The notes: generated by a model not told the origin, from the sequence alone. A DNA stretch of 64,000 nucleotides from Thiothrix phosphatis (GCF_035668035.1 NZ_JAYMYJ010000160.1:98736-162735), one strand, 5' to 3'. Shown: positions 17,260-26,351, numbered from the stretch's first letter. Numbers and translations: made by a program.

Positions 17260-19053
17260 ATGGCCTTACTGCATCTACGCAATATCCATCTCGAAAACGG
17301 CGACAACCGCCTGTTCGACAGCGTCGACCTGACGATTGAGCAGGGCGAACGCTTGTGTCTGGTCGGGCGCAACGGCACCGGCAAATCCACCCTGATGAAA
17401 CTGTTATGCCGCGAAGTCATTGCGGATGACGGCGACATCATCCATTCCCCCGACCTGAAAATCGCCCGGTTGCAACAGGATGTGCCACATGGCAGCGCTG
17501 CCCGTGTGTTCGACATCGTGGCGCAAGGGCTGACCGACTTGCATCCGGAAGACGAATGGCAGGCGCAATGGAAAGTCGACGCCGTGCTCTCCCGCTTGCA
17601 ACTGGATGGCGAGGTCGCTTTCGACAGCCTCTCCGGCGGCTGGAAGCGCCGCGCCCTGTTGGCCCGCGCGCTGGTTTCCGAGCCCGATTTGCTGCTGTTG
17701 GACGAGCCGACCAACCACCTCGACATCCCGGCGATTGAGTGGCTGGAAAACTTCCTGCTCGGTTACAAGGGAACCTTGCTGTTCGTGTCGCATGACCGCG
17801 CCTTCGTGCAAAAGCTCGCCACCCGCATCATCGAGCTTGACCGGGGCAGGCTCACCAGTTGGGTCGGGACTTATCAGCAATACCAGGAACGCAAGCAGGC
17901 GGCGCTGGAGGCCGAAGCCCAGCAGTCCGCCCTGTTCGACAAGCGCCTGGCGGAAGAGGAAACATGGATACGCCAGGGCATTAAAGCGCGCCGCACCCGC
18001 AATGAAGGCCGTGTGCGCCGCCTGGAAGCGATGCGCGAGGAATTCAAACAGCGCCGCAACCTGCAAGGCAAGGTCAAGGCCGAAATCGGCCAGGCGGACG
18101 CTTCCGGCAAAATTGTGATTGACGCAACCAAGCTAGATTACGCTTGGGGTGACAAGCCGTTGATCCACCATTTCAGCACCACGGTATTGCGTGGCGACAA
18201 GATCGGCATTATTGGCCCCAATGGGGTAGGCAAGACGACCCTGATCAAGCTGTTGTTGGGTCAGCTCAAACCGGATTCCGGCCAGTTGGAATTGGGCGCG
18301 CGTTTGCAGGTGGCCTATTTCGACCAGCACCGCGCCCAGTTTGAGGATGAAAAAAACCTGCGCGACAACCTCGCGCCCGGTTCCGATTACGTCGAGATCA
18401 ATGGGCAGAAACGGCACATCATCAGCTATTTGCAGGATTTCCTGTTCACGCCGCTGCAAATCCAGAAGCCGGTGAAAGTGCTGTCCGGCGGCGAACGCAA
18501 CCGCCTGTTGCTGGCGCGCCTGTTCGCCCAGCCCTCCAACCTATTGGTGCTGGATGAGCCGACCAACGACCTTGATGCCGAAACCTTGGAGCTGTTGGAA
18601 GAGCTGCTGATTGATTATCCGGGCACCTTGCTGCTGATTTCGCATGACAGAAGTTTCCTCAATGCCGTGGTGACCCGTAGCCTCGTGTTTGAAAACGGCA
18701 CAATCGGCGAATACGCGGGCGGCTATGACGACTGGTTGCTGCAACGCCCGGAACCCGCCGTGGACAAGCCCGCCGCCAAGCCCGAAAAACCGGCGGAAAA
18801 GCCTAAAGCCGAAACCAAACCTGCCAGCAAGAAAAAACTCAGCTTCAAGGAACAGCGTGAGCTGGAGCAATTGCCCGCCCGCCTTGAAAAGCTGGAGGCT
18901 GACATCAATGCCTTGCAGGCGGCGATGGGGTCGGCAGCGTTTTACCAGCAGGACAGCGCAGTGATCACCGCCAAACAGGCTGAATTAGAGGCGTTGGAGG
19001 CTGAACTGGAACAGGCGTTCGTTCGTTGGGAGGAGCTGGAGCAACAGGCATAA
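17260..19053 (+). CDS. uup: ABC-F family ATPase Uup
   Basis: A 597-residue cytosolic protein with two ABC ATPase domains. The first has Walker A GRNGTGKST at residues 36-44 and signature LSGGWKRR. The second has GPNGVGKTT and LSGGERNRL, with Walker B LLVLDEPTNDLD. A Lys/Pro/Ala-rich linker leads to a C-terminal coiled coil (KLEADINALQAAM), the DNA/ribosome-binding element typical of Uup. Uup acts on ribosomes and in genome stability. The start at 17260 matches the first ABC strand; a longer upstream frame overlaps the previous gene and is not used. Confidence 0.93.
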   Translation: MALLHLRNIHLENGDNRLFDSVDLTIEQGERLCLVGRNGTGKSTLMKLLCREVIADDGDIIHSPDLKIARLQQDVPHGSAARVFDIVAQGLTDLHPEDEWQAQWKVDAVLSRLQLDGEVAFDSLSGGWKRRALLARALVSEPDLLLLDEPTNHLDIPAIEWLENFLLGYKGTLLFVSHDRAFVQKLATRIIELDRGRLTSWVGTYQQYQERKQAALEAEAQQSALFDKRLAEEETWIRQGIKARRTRNEGRVRRLEAMREEFKQRRNLQGKVKAEIGQADASGKIVIDATKLDYAWGDKPLIHHFSTTVLRGDKIGIIGPNGVGKTTLIKLLLGQLKPDSGQLELGARLQVAYFDQHRAQFEDEKNLRDNLAPGSDYVEINGQKRHIISYLQDFLFTPLQIQKPVKVLSGGERNRLLLARLFAQPSNLLVLDEPTNDLDAETLELLEELLIDYPGTLLLISHDRSFLNAVVTRSLVFENGTIGEYAGGYDDWLLQRPEPAVDKPAAKPEKPAEKPKAETKPASKKKLSFKEQRELEQLPARLEKLEADINALQAAMGSAAFYQQDSAVITAKQAELEALEAELEQAFVRWEELEQQA

Positions 19054-19090
19054 AAAAACCGACTGGCATATATACCAGTCGGTGAAAAGT
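19051..19090. terminator. Hairpin behind uup, U tract oriented to the minus strand
   Basis: ACCGACTGG (19058-19066) and CCAGTCGGT (19075-19083) form a perfect 9-bp stem. The seven A precede it on the plus strand, so the classical U tract belongs to a minus-strand transcript, although no minus-strand gene is evident. It may still slow the uup transcript. Confidence 0.5.
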
Positions 19091-19373
19091 GCGCCAGATG
19101 AAATGGTCAGTTGAGGGGTCCTCTGGCACACAGAAGCAAATAGTGAAACATTGCCCCCTGTCTGGTTGGCCCTGCGTCAATAATTGCGACTTATGAACAT
19201 CCTAACAAAGAAAAGGTAAACGGGGGTTTACACAACAAAAATTTTTGTACAATTTTTAAAAAAAATTGCGCCATTACCTAGGAGGAGCCATAGGTGTGGC
19301 GAATGGGTGGGTTTATTGATTTGTATAATTCTTTTTGTGCAGCACAGGTAATTGATAATCAAAGGAATAGTTC
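19054..19373. other. Intergenic region upstream of cmoM
   Basis: After the hairpin behind uup there is AT-rich DNA with a 14-bp palindrome ACAAAAATTTTTGT at 19235-19248 and a palindromic TTGATAATCAA at 19352-19362, just before the cmoM start. TATAAT-like sequence occurs near 19324. No coding frame with credible composition is seen. Confidence 0.5.
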
Positions 19374-20153
19374 ATGCCAGACAACAAGCAGGATAGGATG
19401 TTTGATGGGCTCGCCCAACGTTTCCAGCAAAAAATTTACGATGATCCGCGCGGTGTAATCCGTTTGGCCATCCTGCAGGACGATCTGGAGCCGTTGGTGG
19501 TCCAGGCAAAGCGGCCTTTGCAGATTCTGGATGCGGGCGGCGGGCTGGGGCAAATGTCCATCTGGCTGGCGCAACAGGGGCATCAGGTGGTGCTGGCGGA
19601 ACCCTCCGCCGAAATGTTGCAACGGGCGGAAGCCGCCATTGATCGGGAAGGCTTGCAGGATTCCATCCATCTGGTGCAGCACAGCGTGCAGGAACTAGCC
19701 GACAAAGGCTGCGGGCCGTTTGACCTGATCGTGTTCCATGCCGTGCTGGAATGGCTGGCCAAGCCGCGCGAGGTGCTGGAGCAGTTGTTGTGTTGCCTGA
19801 AGCCGGGCGGCTGGCTGTCGCTGATGTTCTTCAACTACCATTCAACCGTCATGCGCCGCCTGATTGCGGGGGATTTTGAGACGCTGCGTAAAGGCGCCAT
19901 CGCCAGTAACGGGCAGAGGGGGTTGGCACCGATTTCCCCGCTAAAGCCAGATGAGGTGTCCGGTTGGTTGTTGGAGATGGGGATGTTGGTGGAAACGTGG
20001 TCTGGAATCCGCTGCTTTTACGACTACATGCATCACAGCGTCCGCAAGCAGGCGGATTTGGCGGAAGTTATGCCACTGGAGCGGCAATATTCGCAGCAGG
20101 AGCCGTGGCGCTCACTGGCGCGTTACCAGCATATGCTGTGCTGGAAGCAGTAA
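19374..20153 (+). CDS. cmoM: tRNA 5-carboxymethoxyuridine methyltransferase (CmoM/SmtA-like)
   Basis: A 259-residue SAM-dependent methyltransferase. The N-terminal motif FDGLAQRFQQKIYDDPRG followed by IRLAIL is characteristic of CmoM, which methylates cmo5U to mcmo5U at the tRNA wobble position. The SAM-binding glycine loop is LDAGGGLGQMS, and motif II/III are PFDLIVFHAVLEWL and LKPGGWLSLMFFN. Length is as in the family. ATG at 19374 follows AAAGGAATAG. A convergent minus-strand small frame overlaps its 3' end. Confidence 0.88.
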   Translation: MPDNKQDRMFDGLAQRFQQKIYDDPRGVIRLAILQDDLEPLVVQAKRPLQILDAGGGLGQMSIWLAQQGHQVVLAEPSAEMLQRAEAAIDREGLQDSIHLVQHSVQELADKGCGPFDLIVFHAVLEWLAKPREVLEQLLCCLKPGGWLSLMFFNYHSTVMRRLIAGDFETLRKGAIASNGQRGLAPISPLKPDEVSGWLLEMGMLVETWSGIRCFYDYMHHSVRKQADLAEVMPLERQYSQQEPWRSLARYQHMLCWKQ

Positions 20154-20330
20154 TGTCGCCAGCCAGTCGGCGGAGCCGGAAAATCCGGCCCCTGCCTTGT
20201 CCAGCAACCGGCGCAGCTGCTGTTTGCCTGCCTGCCGTTTGGCGGAATTGCTTTTCTCATGCACGCCCCCCCGATGGATGAACAGGTTGCGGGCGACGGG
20301 GTTGCGGCTACGCCGCTGCTTTTTTGCCAT
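20112..20330 (-). CDS. Small basic hypothetical protein
   Basis: A 72-residue lysine/arginine-rich frame beginning MAKKQRRSRNPVARNLF and continuing HRGGVHEKSNSAKRQAGKQQLRR. The N-terminal half is reminiscent of small basic DUF7230-like proteins linked to alternative ribosome rescue. It starts inside the 3' end of the RtcB-partner gene (22-base overlap) and runs 41 bases into the convergent cmoM 3' end. The composition is not that of a random frame, but homology is unconfirmed and chance coding remains possible. Confidence 0.4.
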   Translation of the reverse strand: MAKKQRRSRNPVARNLFIHRGGVHEKSNSAKRQAGKQQLRRLLDKAGAGFSGSADWLATLLLPAQHMLVTRQ

Positions 20331-21258
20331 TTGAAGTCTCCTGTGTTGGCAGTTTGAACCATTGCGCCTTACCGTGCCGTTGCAGGTAATGCACGTAACG
20401 GACTTGTTTGAGGAAGTCCGGCGCTTCGCTGGTTTTGGCGAAGCAAAACTTTTTCGGCAGTTCGGTGTACAGGTAACGCGGCGGCTTGCCGTAATGGTAG
20501 TAACGCTCGATGCCCTTGAGCCGGTTGCCGGTGTCATAGCTGTGGTAGAACACTTCGCGGATGCCCAGGTCGCGGCGGATCAGGCATAGCACGGCGGTCA
20601 GGATGGCTTCGTCCCACACTTTCGCGTAAGGGCGCAGCACTTCGCGGTATTGCCGCATATTCTCCGCGCCGTAATTCCAATCCTGCTCCCGATCCGCCGC
20701 GTTTTTCACCCAATCGGATTGCAATTCCTCGATCAGCGCCTGATTGGTGGCGAAATCGAGGTCAATCCGCGCCCAGGCCAGCGTTTCCAGTTTGCCATCC
20801 TGACGCACCGGGTGCCCGTGGTAGGAAAACGGGGCGATATGCTCCGTGTTGATCAGTTCCTTGAAATGTTTCTGGTGGTCGCTGGCGAAATTCAGTTGCA
20901 GCACCAGCTCATAGCCGGTGCGCACCGTCTGTTTCCAGTGGCGGTCGGTCTTGTCATCCGTGCCCCATTCATCCAGCGTGAGGATGAAATTGAGCGGGGT
21001 GTGTTCGCGGTATTTCGCCAGCACCGCCTCCAGATGCCAGGTTTCCAACTGGCCATTGCCCGCCAGCGCCAAGGCTTCCATGACAATCGGCTTGTTCAGC
21101 AGTTTGGCGTAAGGGGAGCGGCGCAGCGCGCCAACCCCCATGCCATCGCCGATGTAGTCCTTGAGCAACTGGAGGGCGTAACTGTCCGGCGCGTAGCGGA
21201 ACACCTTGCGCTTGCCGCCCAGGCACTCGCGGATCATGTCGACTTGTGTTTTTTCCAT
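20308..21258 (-). CDS. Unknown protein encoded with RtcB
   Basis: A 316-residue soluble protein that I do not recognise. Visible elements are an alpha-helical N-terminal half (VFRYAPDSYALQLLKDY, GVGALRRSPYAKLL), an acidic LTLDEWGTDD segment and an aromatic/basic C-terminal part (YYHYGKPPRYLY, FLKQVRYVHYLQRHG). No signal peptide or membrane segment. It starts 6 bases after the rtcB stop, so co-transcription and a role tied to RNA repair are likely. It is neither RtcA nor release factor PrfH by sequence pattern. Confidence 0.6.
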   Translation of the reverse strand: MEKTQVDMIRECLGGKRKVFRYAPDSYALQLLKDYIGDGMGVGALRRSPYAKLLNKPIVMEALALAGNGQLETWHLEAVLAKYREHTPLNFILTLDEWGTDDKTDRHWKQTVRTGYELVLQLNFASDHQKHFKELINTEHIAPFSYHGHPVRQDGKLETLAWARIDLDFATNQALIEELQSDWVKNAADREQDWNYGAENMRQYREVLRPYAKVWDEAILTAVLCLIRRDLGIREVFYHSYDTGNRLKGIERYYHYGKPPRYLYTELPKKFCFAKTSEAPDFLKQVRYVHYLQRHGKAQWFKLPTQETSNGKKAAA

Positions 21259-21264
21259 GATTGG

Positions 21265-22467
21265 TCACCCTTTCACGCAAATCACCTGTTTCAACGTATG
21301 TACGACCTCGACCAGGTCGGTTTGGTTCTGCATCACCACGTCGATGTCCTTGTAGGCGCCGGGAATTTCATCCACCACACCCTTGTCCTTGCGGCATTCG
21401 ATCCCGGCGGTCTGGGCTTCCAGGTCGCGGGTGTTGAAACGCCGTTTGGCCTCACTACGGCTCATGCGCCGCCCTGCGCCATGCGAACAGGAGCAGAACG
21501 ATTGCGCATTCCCAAGGCCGCGCACGATGTAGGATTTCGCCCCCATGCTGCCGGGAATGATGCCGAGCTGCCCTTGCTGCGCGCTGATCGCGCCCTTGCG
21601 GGTGACGTACACTTCCGCGCCGAAATGCGTTTCCTGCTGCACGTAGTTGTGGTGGCAGTTGATCGCCTCGCGCGTGGTGGTGAAGGTCGGCAGATGCTTG
21701 CTGGTTTGCAGCGCATCCAGCACCAGCCGCATCATTTCCCGGCGGTTGACCATGGCGTAATCCTGCGCCCAGCTGACCGCTTGCACGTAGTCATCGAAAT
21801 GCTGCGTCCCTTCGGTGAAGTAGGCCAAATCCTTGTCTGGCAACTGGCCGAGTTCGCGCCCGACATCCTTTTTGGCCTTGGCGATGAAATAGCGCCCGAT
21901 CGCATTGCCGATGCCACGGCTGCCGGAATGCAGCATCACCCACACATCATCGCTTTCGTCGATGCACAGCTCGATGAAATGGTTGCCACCGCCGAGCGTG
22001 CCGAGCTGCTTGCCCCAGGTGCGGTGGAAGTTTTTCATCATTTTCACCAGGCCAGAGTGCTTGTCGGTGATCGTGTCCAGATGCTTTTCCATGTTTTTCA
22101 GGGTGGAACCCTGCGTGGATGGCTTCTGGTGTTCGTCGAAACCGGTCGGCACACGTTGCTCGATCGCGCTGCGGATGGAATACAGGTTGTCGGGCAGATC
22201 GCTGGCTGTGAGCGACAGGCGCACGGCGTTCATCCCGCAGCCAATATCCACCCCGACCGCCGCCGGGATGATCGCGCCTCGGGTGGGGATCACCGACCCC
22301 ACAGTTGCGCCAATACCGGCGTGCACATCGGGCATCGCGGCAATGTGGCTGTGAATGAAGGGCAGTTGTGACATATTCCCCAGTTGCGTGAGGGAAGCGC
22401 TGTCCACGTCGGCGGTAAAAATTTTCACCGGAACCTTGCCCTTGTTGAGCATAAAACTGATAGGCAT
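21265..22467 (-). CDS. rtcB: RNA-splicing ligase RtcB
   Basis: A 400-residue GTP-dependent ligase joining 2',3'-cyclic phosphate and 5'-OH RNA ends. Manganese-site motifs are MPDVHAG, VGVDIGCGM and LGGGNHFIEL. The guanylylated histidine lies in CSHGAGRRMSR. The protein is a complete short-form RtcB. The ATG at 22467 directly abuts a run of seven T that belongs to a terminator-like hairpin, so expression is probably controlled by attenuation. An in-frame ATG at 22452 is an alternative start. No rtcR or rtcA is adjacent. Confidence 0.93.
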   Translation of the reverse strand: MPISFMLNKGKVPVKIFTADVDSASLTQLGNMSQLPFIHSHIAAMPDVHAGIGATVGSVIPTRGAIIPAAVGVDIGCGMNAVRLSLTASDLPDNLYSIRSAIEQRVPTGFDEHQKPSTQGSTLKNMEKHLDTITDKHSGLVKMMKNFHRTWGKQLGTLGGGNHFIELCIDESDDVWVMLHSGSRGIGNAIGRYFIAKAKKDVGRELGQLPDKDLAYFTEGTQHFDDYVQAVSWAQDYAMVNRREMMRLVLDALQTSKHLPTFTTTREAINCHHNYVQQETHFGAEVYVTRKGAISAQQGQLGIIPGSMGAKSYIVRGLGNAQSFCSCSHGAGRRMSRSEAKRRFNTRDLEAQTAGIECRKDKGVVDEIPGAYKDIDVVMQNQTDLVEVVHTLKQVICVKG

Positions 22468-22640
22468 AAAAAAACCCCGTTGGTTTTTTGGGCCATCCGG
22501 GGTTTTCAGGCAGCGTATCTGTGCTGCATATTTCTTACACCGGATGACTGGATCAATCAGTCTCCCGGCGCAGTGCGGGAGACACTTAGCTTGCTTGGTT
22601 GTTCCTTATGTGTTTCAGCATGTCAAATGTCTCCGTAAAT
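22468..22640 (-). promoter_or_regulatory. Structured leader with terminator-like hairpin before rtcB
   Basis: Reading on the minus strand, a perfect 8-bp hairpin GTCTCCCG/CGGGAGAC (22583-22576 with 22567-22560) is followed by a competing short stem GACTG/CAGTC that shares bases 22560-22562. Next come GCAGC/GCTGC (22527-22510) and finally AACCCCG (22504-22498) pairing with CGGGGTT (22479-22473), followed by T residues up to the start codon. The only SD-like GGGG is buried in the last stem. Layout suggests transcription or translation attenuation. Confidence 0.5.
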
Positions 22641-22711
22641 GAGGTTGATAATGGCGGGAAGTGTAGCCTAACCGCCACGGCTGTCAAGAGGGGGAATGTT
22701 TGCCTGGATAG

Positions 22712-23638
22712 TCAGATTTCCGCCAGTTTGACGCGTTGCATGACATTGCCCACCGCCGATTCCAGTTGGGAGCGAACCCACTGGTGGGCGACATCGCCTT
22801 GATGGCGCTTATGCCACAGCATGAAAATAAAGATGGACGGTAGGGTAAAAGGCGTTTTGATCGCCTTGAATGCCGACAATGCGCCCAACCGCAACATGCC
22901 CGGTGCCAGCGCCAACAGGTCGCTGCCGCGCATGAAGCTGGCCATGTCGGAGAAATTGGGCACGCGGACGGCAACCTGCTGTTCCAGTTCACGGGAAATC
23001 GGCGCGCTTATCGGGGCGGCGCGTTGCCCATCCACCAAGTTCAGGCCGATGTAACGGGCCTGCCGGAAATCTGCCAGCGTGCGCGGCTGTTCACGCGCGC
23101 TGCTGTCGAAGAAACAGCACGACTGGTCAATGAACAGGCGTTTGTAGAGAATATCGGAGCCATCCGGCGCGACTGGGGACAGCAACAAATCCGCCTTGCC
23201 GGTGCGCAACAGCTCTACGGACGGGTATTCGGCAATGATGGTGCGCAGGGAAAACTCCTTGGTTTCGCTGGCGACCTGTCGGTACAGTTCCGGCAAAACC
23301 AGATCGCGCTGGAAATCATTGGTCCCCACCGTGAAGCGCAAGGATGCCTGCTTGGGTTTGAAATCCTGTTCGATCGTCAGTTGTTGCATGCCGGACAGCA
23401 CTGAGCGGATGCCTTCCGCCAGATGTTCGGCGCGGGCGGTGGCGACAATTTCTTGCCCGCCGGTGCGCACAAACAAGGGATCCTGAAAGACGGAGCGCAA
23501 TTTGGTGAGGTTGTTGCCAATGACCGTTTTGGTGATCCCCAGCTTGTCGGCGGCGCTGGCAATGGAACCCTGTTCCAATACGGTCAGGAATATGTGCATG
23601 GAATGCCCATCCAGGGCCAGATAATCATTTTCTCTCAT
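22712..23638 (-). CDS. LysR family transcriptional regulator
   Basis: About 308 residues. The N-terminal winged HTH is clear (FLTVLEQGSIASAADKLG, then LTKLRSVFQDPLFVRT), followed by a substrate-binding domain with TVGTNDFQRDLVLPEL. It is a NodD/PcpR-like LysR member by domain pattern. The start at 23638 (MREND) places the HTH normally; an in-frame ATG lies 8 codons upstream. It is divergent from no nearby target: flanking genes are rtcB and a membrane protein, both on the same strand, so the regulon is unknown. Confidence 0.88.
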   Translation of the reverse strand: MRENDYLALDGHSMHIFLTVLEQGSIASAADKLGITKTVIGNNLTKLRSVFQDPLFVRTGGQEIVATARAEHLAEGIRSVLSGMQQLTIEQDFKPKQASLRFTVGTNDFQRDLVLPELYRQVASETKEFSLRTIIAEYPSVELLRTGKADLLLSPVAPDGSDILYKRLFIDQSCCFFDSSAREQPRTLADFRQARYIGLNLVDGQRAAPISAPISRELEQQVAVRVPNFSDMASFMRGSDLLALAPGMLRLGALSAFKAIKTPFTLPSIFIFMLWHKRHQGDVAHQWVRSQLESAVGNVMQRVKLAEI

Positions 23639-23748
23639 AATACAATGAGCGTAGCAGCCCATTTTTATTTATTGAAATTTATAAAAAAATTCGAGCAATT
23701 AATATTTTTTTGGATAACGCGGGTTTGTCAGGAAAACCCACGCGCTCA

Positions 23749-24312
23749 TCAGAATAACGCCAACGCCAGCAAGACCAGCCCAATCACGGCCAGCAGCAGC
23801 ACGAACAACAGCGACAATACGCCCAGCACCAGTGAGAATGGGTTCACCAGCGTGCCGATGCTGAGGTAGGAACCCAGCAGTTCACGGGCTTCCGACGCCA
23901 TCGAGCCGATGCTCCACAGGCTTTTGGCGGAGCTGATGAAGCCCAGTTTCGGCGTATTGCCTGCCTGGATGCCTTGTACGGTCTCGCGGATTTCGCCCTT
24001 TGCATCATCCACCATGCGCCCGGCAATATTGGGCAAATCCTTGAGCTCCTCCAACGCCCACCAGAAGCGCAGCAGGATCAGGATCGGCAACAACGCCACC
24101 CCCGCGACGATCAGTGCGCTGCTCAGGGAGAAATGTTTCAGGAAATATAACCAGATGAAAATCCACACATCCAGGCCGACGCCCAATAAAGCGGCGAAAC
24201 GGATCTTGTCGGATACGCTGTCCACCAGCGGCAACAGGCGGGTGAAAATGTCCAGCAGCCGCTCCTTCACATCAGCAGGCTGGGTGGCGGCGGGTTGTTT
24301 TACTTCTGACAT
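23749..24312 (-). CDS. Hypothetical four-helix membrane protein
   Basis: A 187-residue protein with a hydrophilic N-terminus, two hydrophobic segments (about 40-90: WIFIWLYFLKHF and ALIVAGVALLPILILL), an amphipathic middle (DDAKGEIRETVQGIQAG) and a strongly hydrophobic C-terminus (LSLLFVLLLAVIGLVLLALAL). Its start overlaps the 3' end of rlmI by 13 bases. No family recognised. Confidence 0.65.
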   Translation of the reverse strand: MSEVKQPAATQPADVKERLLDIFTRLLPLVDSVSDKIRFAALLGVGLDVWIFIWLYFLKHFSLSSALIVAGVALLPILILLRFWWALEELKDLPNIAGRMVDDAKGEIRETVQGIQAGNTPKLGFISSAKSLWSIGSMASEARELLGSYLSIGTLVNPFSLVLGVLSLLFVLLLAVIGLVLLALALF

Positions 24313-25487
24313 ATCAGTCCTTTCAGGTAATAGCCTTCGGGAAACGCCAGCCGGGTCGGATGGTCGGCGGCCTGATCCAGCTTGCGCAGGATGCGGGCGT
24401 CACAACCGGCGTCAACTGCCGCGTCGGCGACGATTTTCTGGAACAGGTTGCTCTCCATCAAACCGGAGCAGGAAAAGGTGAACAGCAGCCCGCCCGGTTT
24501 CAGCAGCTTGAAGCCGAGCAGGTTGATGTCCTTGTAACCGCGCGCGGCTTTTTCCAACTGGTTGCGGTTGTCGGCGAATTTGGGCGGGTCCAGCACCACG
24601 ATGTCGAACTGGCGGCCTTCGTTGCGGTATTCGCGCAGCAGTTTGAATACATCGCCGCAGACGTTTTCCATCTGGGCGGGCTGGAAACCGTTCAGGGCGG
24701 CGGTTTGGGCGGCCAGTTCCAGCGCCGGTTGCGAGGCGTCGATATTGACGGCGTGTTCCGCCCCACCGTGCAACGCGGCGATGGCGAACCCGCCGGTGTA
24801 GGCAAAGCAGTTCAGCACGGTCTTGCCGCTGGCGTATTGCTGCAATTGGCTGCGGTTGTCGCGTTGGTCGAGGTAGAAGCCGGTCTTGTGGCCATTGTGC
24901 GCATCCACCCGGTAGCGTCGGCCTGCTTCCTCAATATCGATGCATGCAGGCGGCGGTGTGCCCCGAAGGGTGCCGGTGATGTTTTCCAGCCCTTCTTTTT
25001 TACGCACATCCACGTCAGAGCGCTCGTAGACGCCATGAGCGGGTACCGCTTCCAACAGGGCGTCCGCCAGCGTCTGTTTCCAATGTTCCGCTCCGGCGGT
25101 CAGGCATTGCATCACCAGCCAGTCGCCGAACTTGTCGACCACCACGCCGGGCAACCCGTCGGATTCGGCGTTGACTAACCGGTAGCCGGAATTGTGTTCT
25201 GGGATGCCGAGTTGCTGGCGATAGGCCAGCGCCTGCCGGATGCGCTCAAGGAAGAAACTGCGGTCGATCACGGCATCCGCAAATGTCCACAGCCGCACCT
25301 GGATTTGCGAGGCGGGCGACCATGCGCCCAAACCCAGCAGGTCGCCATTGGCGGCACGCACTTCAACAGTTTCGCCGGATTGCGGTTTGCCTTTGAGCTT
25401 GTCCACCGCGCCGGAAAACACCCACGGGTGGTGGGCGCGGACATTTTTATCGCGCCCATTTTTGAGGATGACTTGTCCGTTTACCAC
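24300..25487 (-). CDS. rlmI: 23S rRNA (cytosine1962-C5)-methyltransferase RlmI-like
   Basis: A 395-residue protein. An N-terminal PUA domain (HPWVFSGAVDKLKG, GDLLGLGAWSP) is followed by a Rossmann methyltransferase with NCFAYTGGFAIAAL, VVLDPPKFA and the catalytic Cys in FTFSCSGLM. This arrangement matches RlmI, which methylates 23S rRNA. The gene sits in a tight minus-strand run with the SDR gene upstream (7-base overlap) and the membrane protein downstream. Confidence 0.9.
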   Translation of the reverse strand: MVNGQVILKNGRDKNVRAHHPWVFSGAVDKLKGKPQSGETVEVRAANGDLLGLGAWSPASQIQVRLWTFADAVIDRSFFLERIRQALAYRQQLGIPEHNSGYRLVNAESDGLPGVVVDKFGDWLVMQCLTAGAEHWKQTLADALLEAVPAHGVYERSDVDVRKKEGLENITGTLRGTPPPACIDIEEAGRRYRVDAHNGHKTGFYLDQRDNRSQLQQYASGKTVLNCFAYTGGFAIAALHGGAEHAVNIDASQPALELAAQTAALNGFQPAQMENVCGDVFKLLREYRNEGRQFDIVVLDPPKFADNRNQLEKAARGYKDINLLGFKLLKPGGLLFTFSCSGLMESNLFQKIVADAAVDAGCDARILRKLDQAADHPTRLAFPEGYYLKGLICQK

Positions 25488-26179
25488 GGAATGTCGCCGC
25501 CATCGATGTCAATGAACCGCCCTGAATCGGCGAAGGCAACCTTGGCGAGGTTGCGCTTGAGGGCGGTGACGGATTCTTCCACGGACAGCTCGCCGTTGGG
25601 GCCGCCCATGTCGGTGCGCACCCAACCGGGATGCAAGGCGACCACGGCGATTTTCCGGCGGGCAAGGTCATGCGCGGCGCTCACGGTGACCATATTCAAC
25701 GCGGCCTTGCTGGAGCGGTACAGGTAACTGCCGCCAGAGGTGTTATCGGCGACGCTGCCCATCTTGCTGCTCATGTTGGCGATGATTTTGTGTTCGCTGA
25801 GGGCTACGTTGGCGGCGAAATCCTGCATCATCAGCATCGGGGTGATGACATTGATGCGCATGACTTCCAACCATTCGTCGGTTTTGCAGTGGCCGAAACT
25901 CTGTGTCGCCCAGTTGCCGGAAACCCCAGCGCTGTTGAACAGGATGTCGATGGGTTGGCCCTTAAGCTGGGCGGCGAGCGCTTGGCGTTGGGCGTCGTTG
26001 GCGACATCCAGCAGGCAAACACTGACCCCGCCTTTGGTGGCGGCGGCCAATTTGTTGAGTTCATGGGCGTTTTCCGGGGAACGGCAACAGGCCAGCACGT
26101 CCCACCCGTCAGCAGCATACTGGCGGGTGATTTCCAGACCGATGCCACGGTTGGCTCCGGTGATCAGGAGGGTTGGCAT
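25481..26179 (-). CDS. SDR family oxidoreductase
   Basis: A 232-residue short-chain dehydrogenase. The nucleotide-binding TGANRGIG is at residues 7-14, the NxAG-equivalent is FNSAGVSGN, the catalytic Ser is in IANMSSKMGS, and the YRSSKAAL element carries Tyr and Lys. HPGWVRTDMGG is the usual cofactor-proximal loop. The start at 26179 is preferred over the longer frame because AGGAG lies at proper distance and the Rossmann strand begins at once. Substrate unknown; related to C-factor-like reductases. Confidence 0.88.
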   Translation of the reverse strand: MPTLLITGANRGIGLEITRQYAADGWDVLACCRSPENAHELNKLAAATKGGVSVCLLDVANDAQRQALAAQLKGQPIDILFNSAGVSGNWATQSFGHCKTDEWLEVMRINVITPMLMMQDFAANVALSEHKIIANMSSKMGSVADNTSGGSYLYRSSKAALNMVTVSAAHDLARRKIAVVALHPGWVRTDMGGPNGELSVEESVTALKRNLAKVAFADSGRFIDIDGGDIPW

Positions 26180-26351
26180 GATGGAATCTCCTCTTTTTGT
26201 GGATGGGTGCAGTATACCAGCGTCAATCCGGCTTTTGGGTTGTTCCGGTTTCGACAAGCTTAATTTATCATTTTAATTTATTATGATTATATGTATATAA
26301 TTTAGGGTAATCACTTTTCCCGGCAACAATGATAAATAACAAGGGGCTTTC

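Noticed and set aside
20650..22371. 573-codon plus-strand frame opposite rtcB and its partner
   Set aside because: It runs antisense across two genes and reflects codon bias only.
26273..26301. Promoter before the first lipoprotein gene
   Set aside because: TATAAT at 26296-26301 is good but no acceptable -35 box is seen at the right distance, so it is mentioned in the gene entry only.
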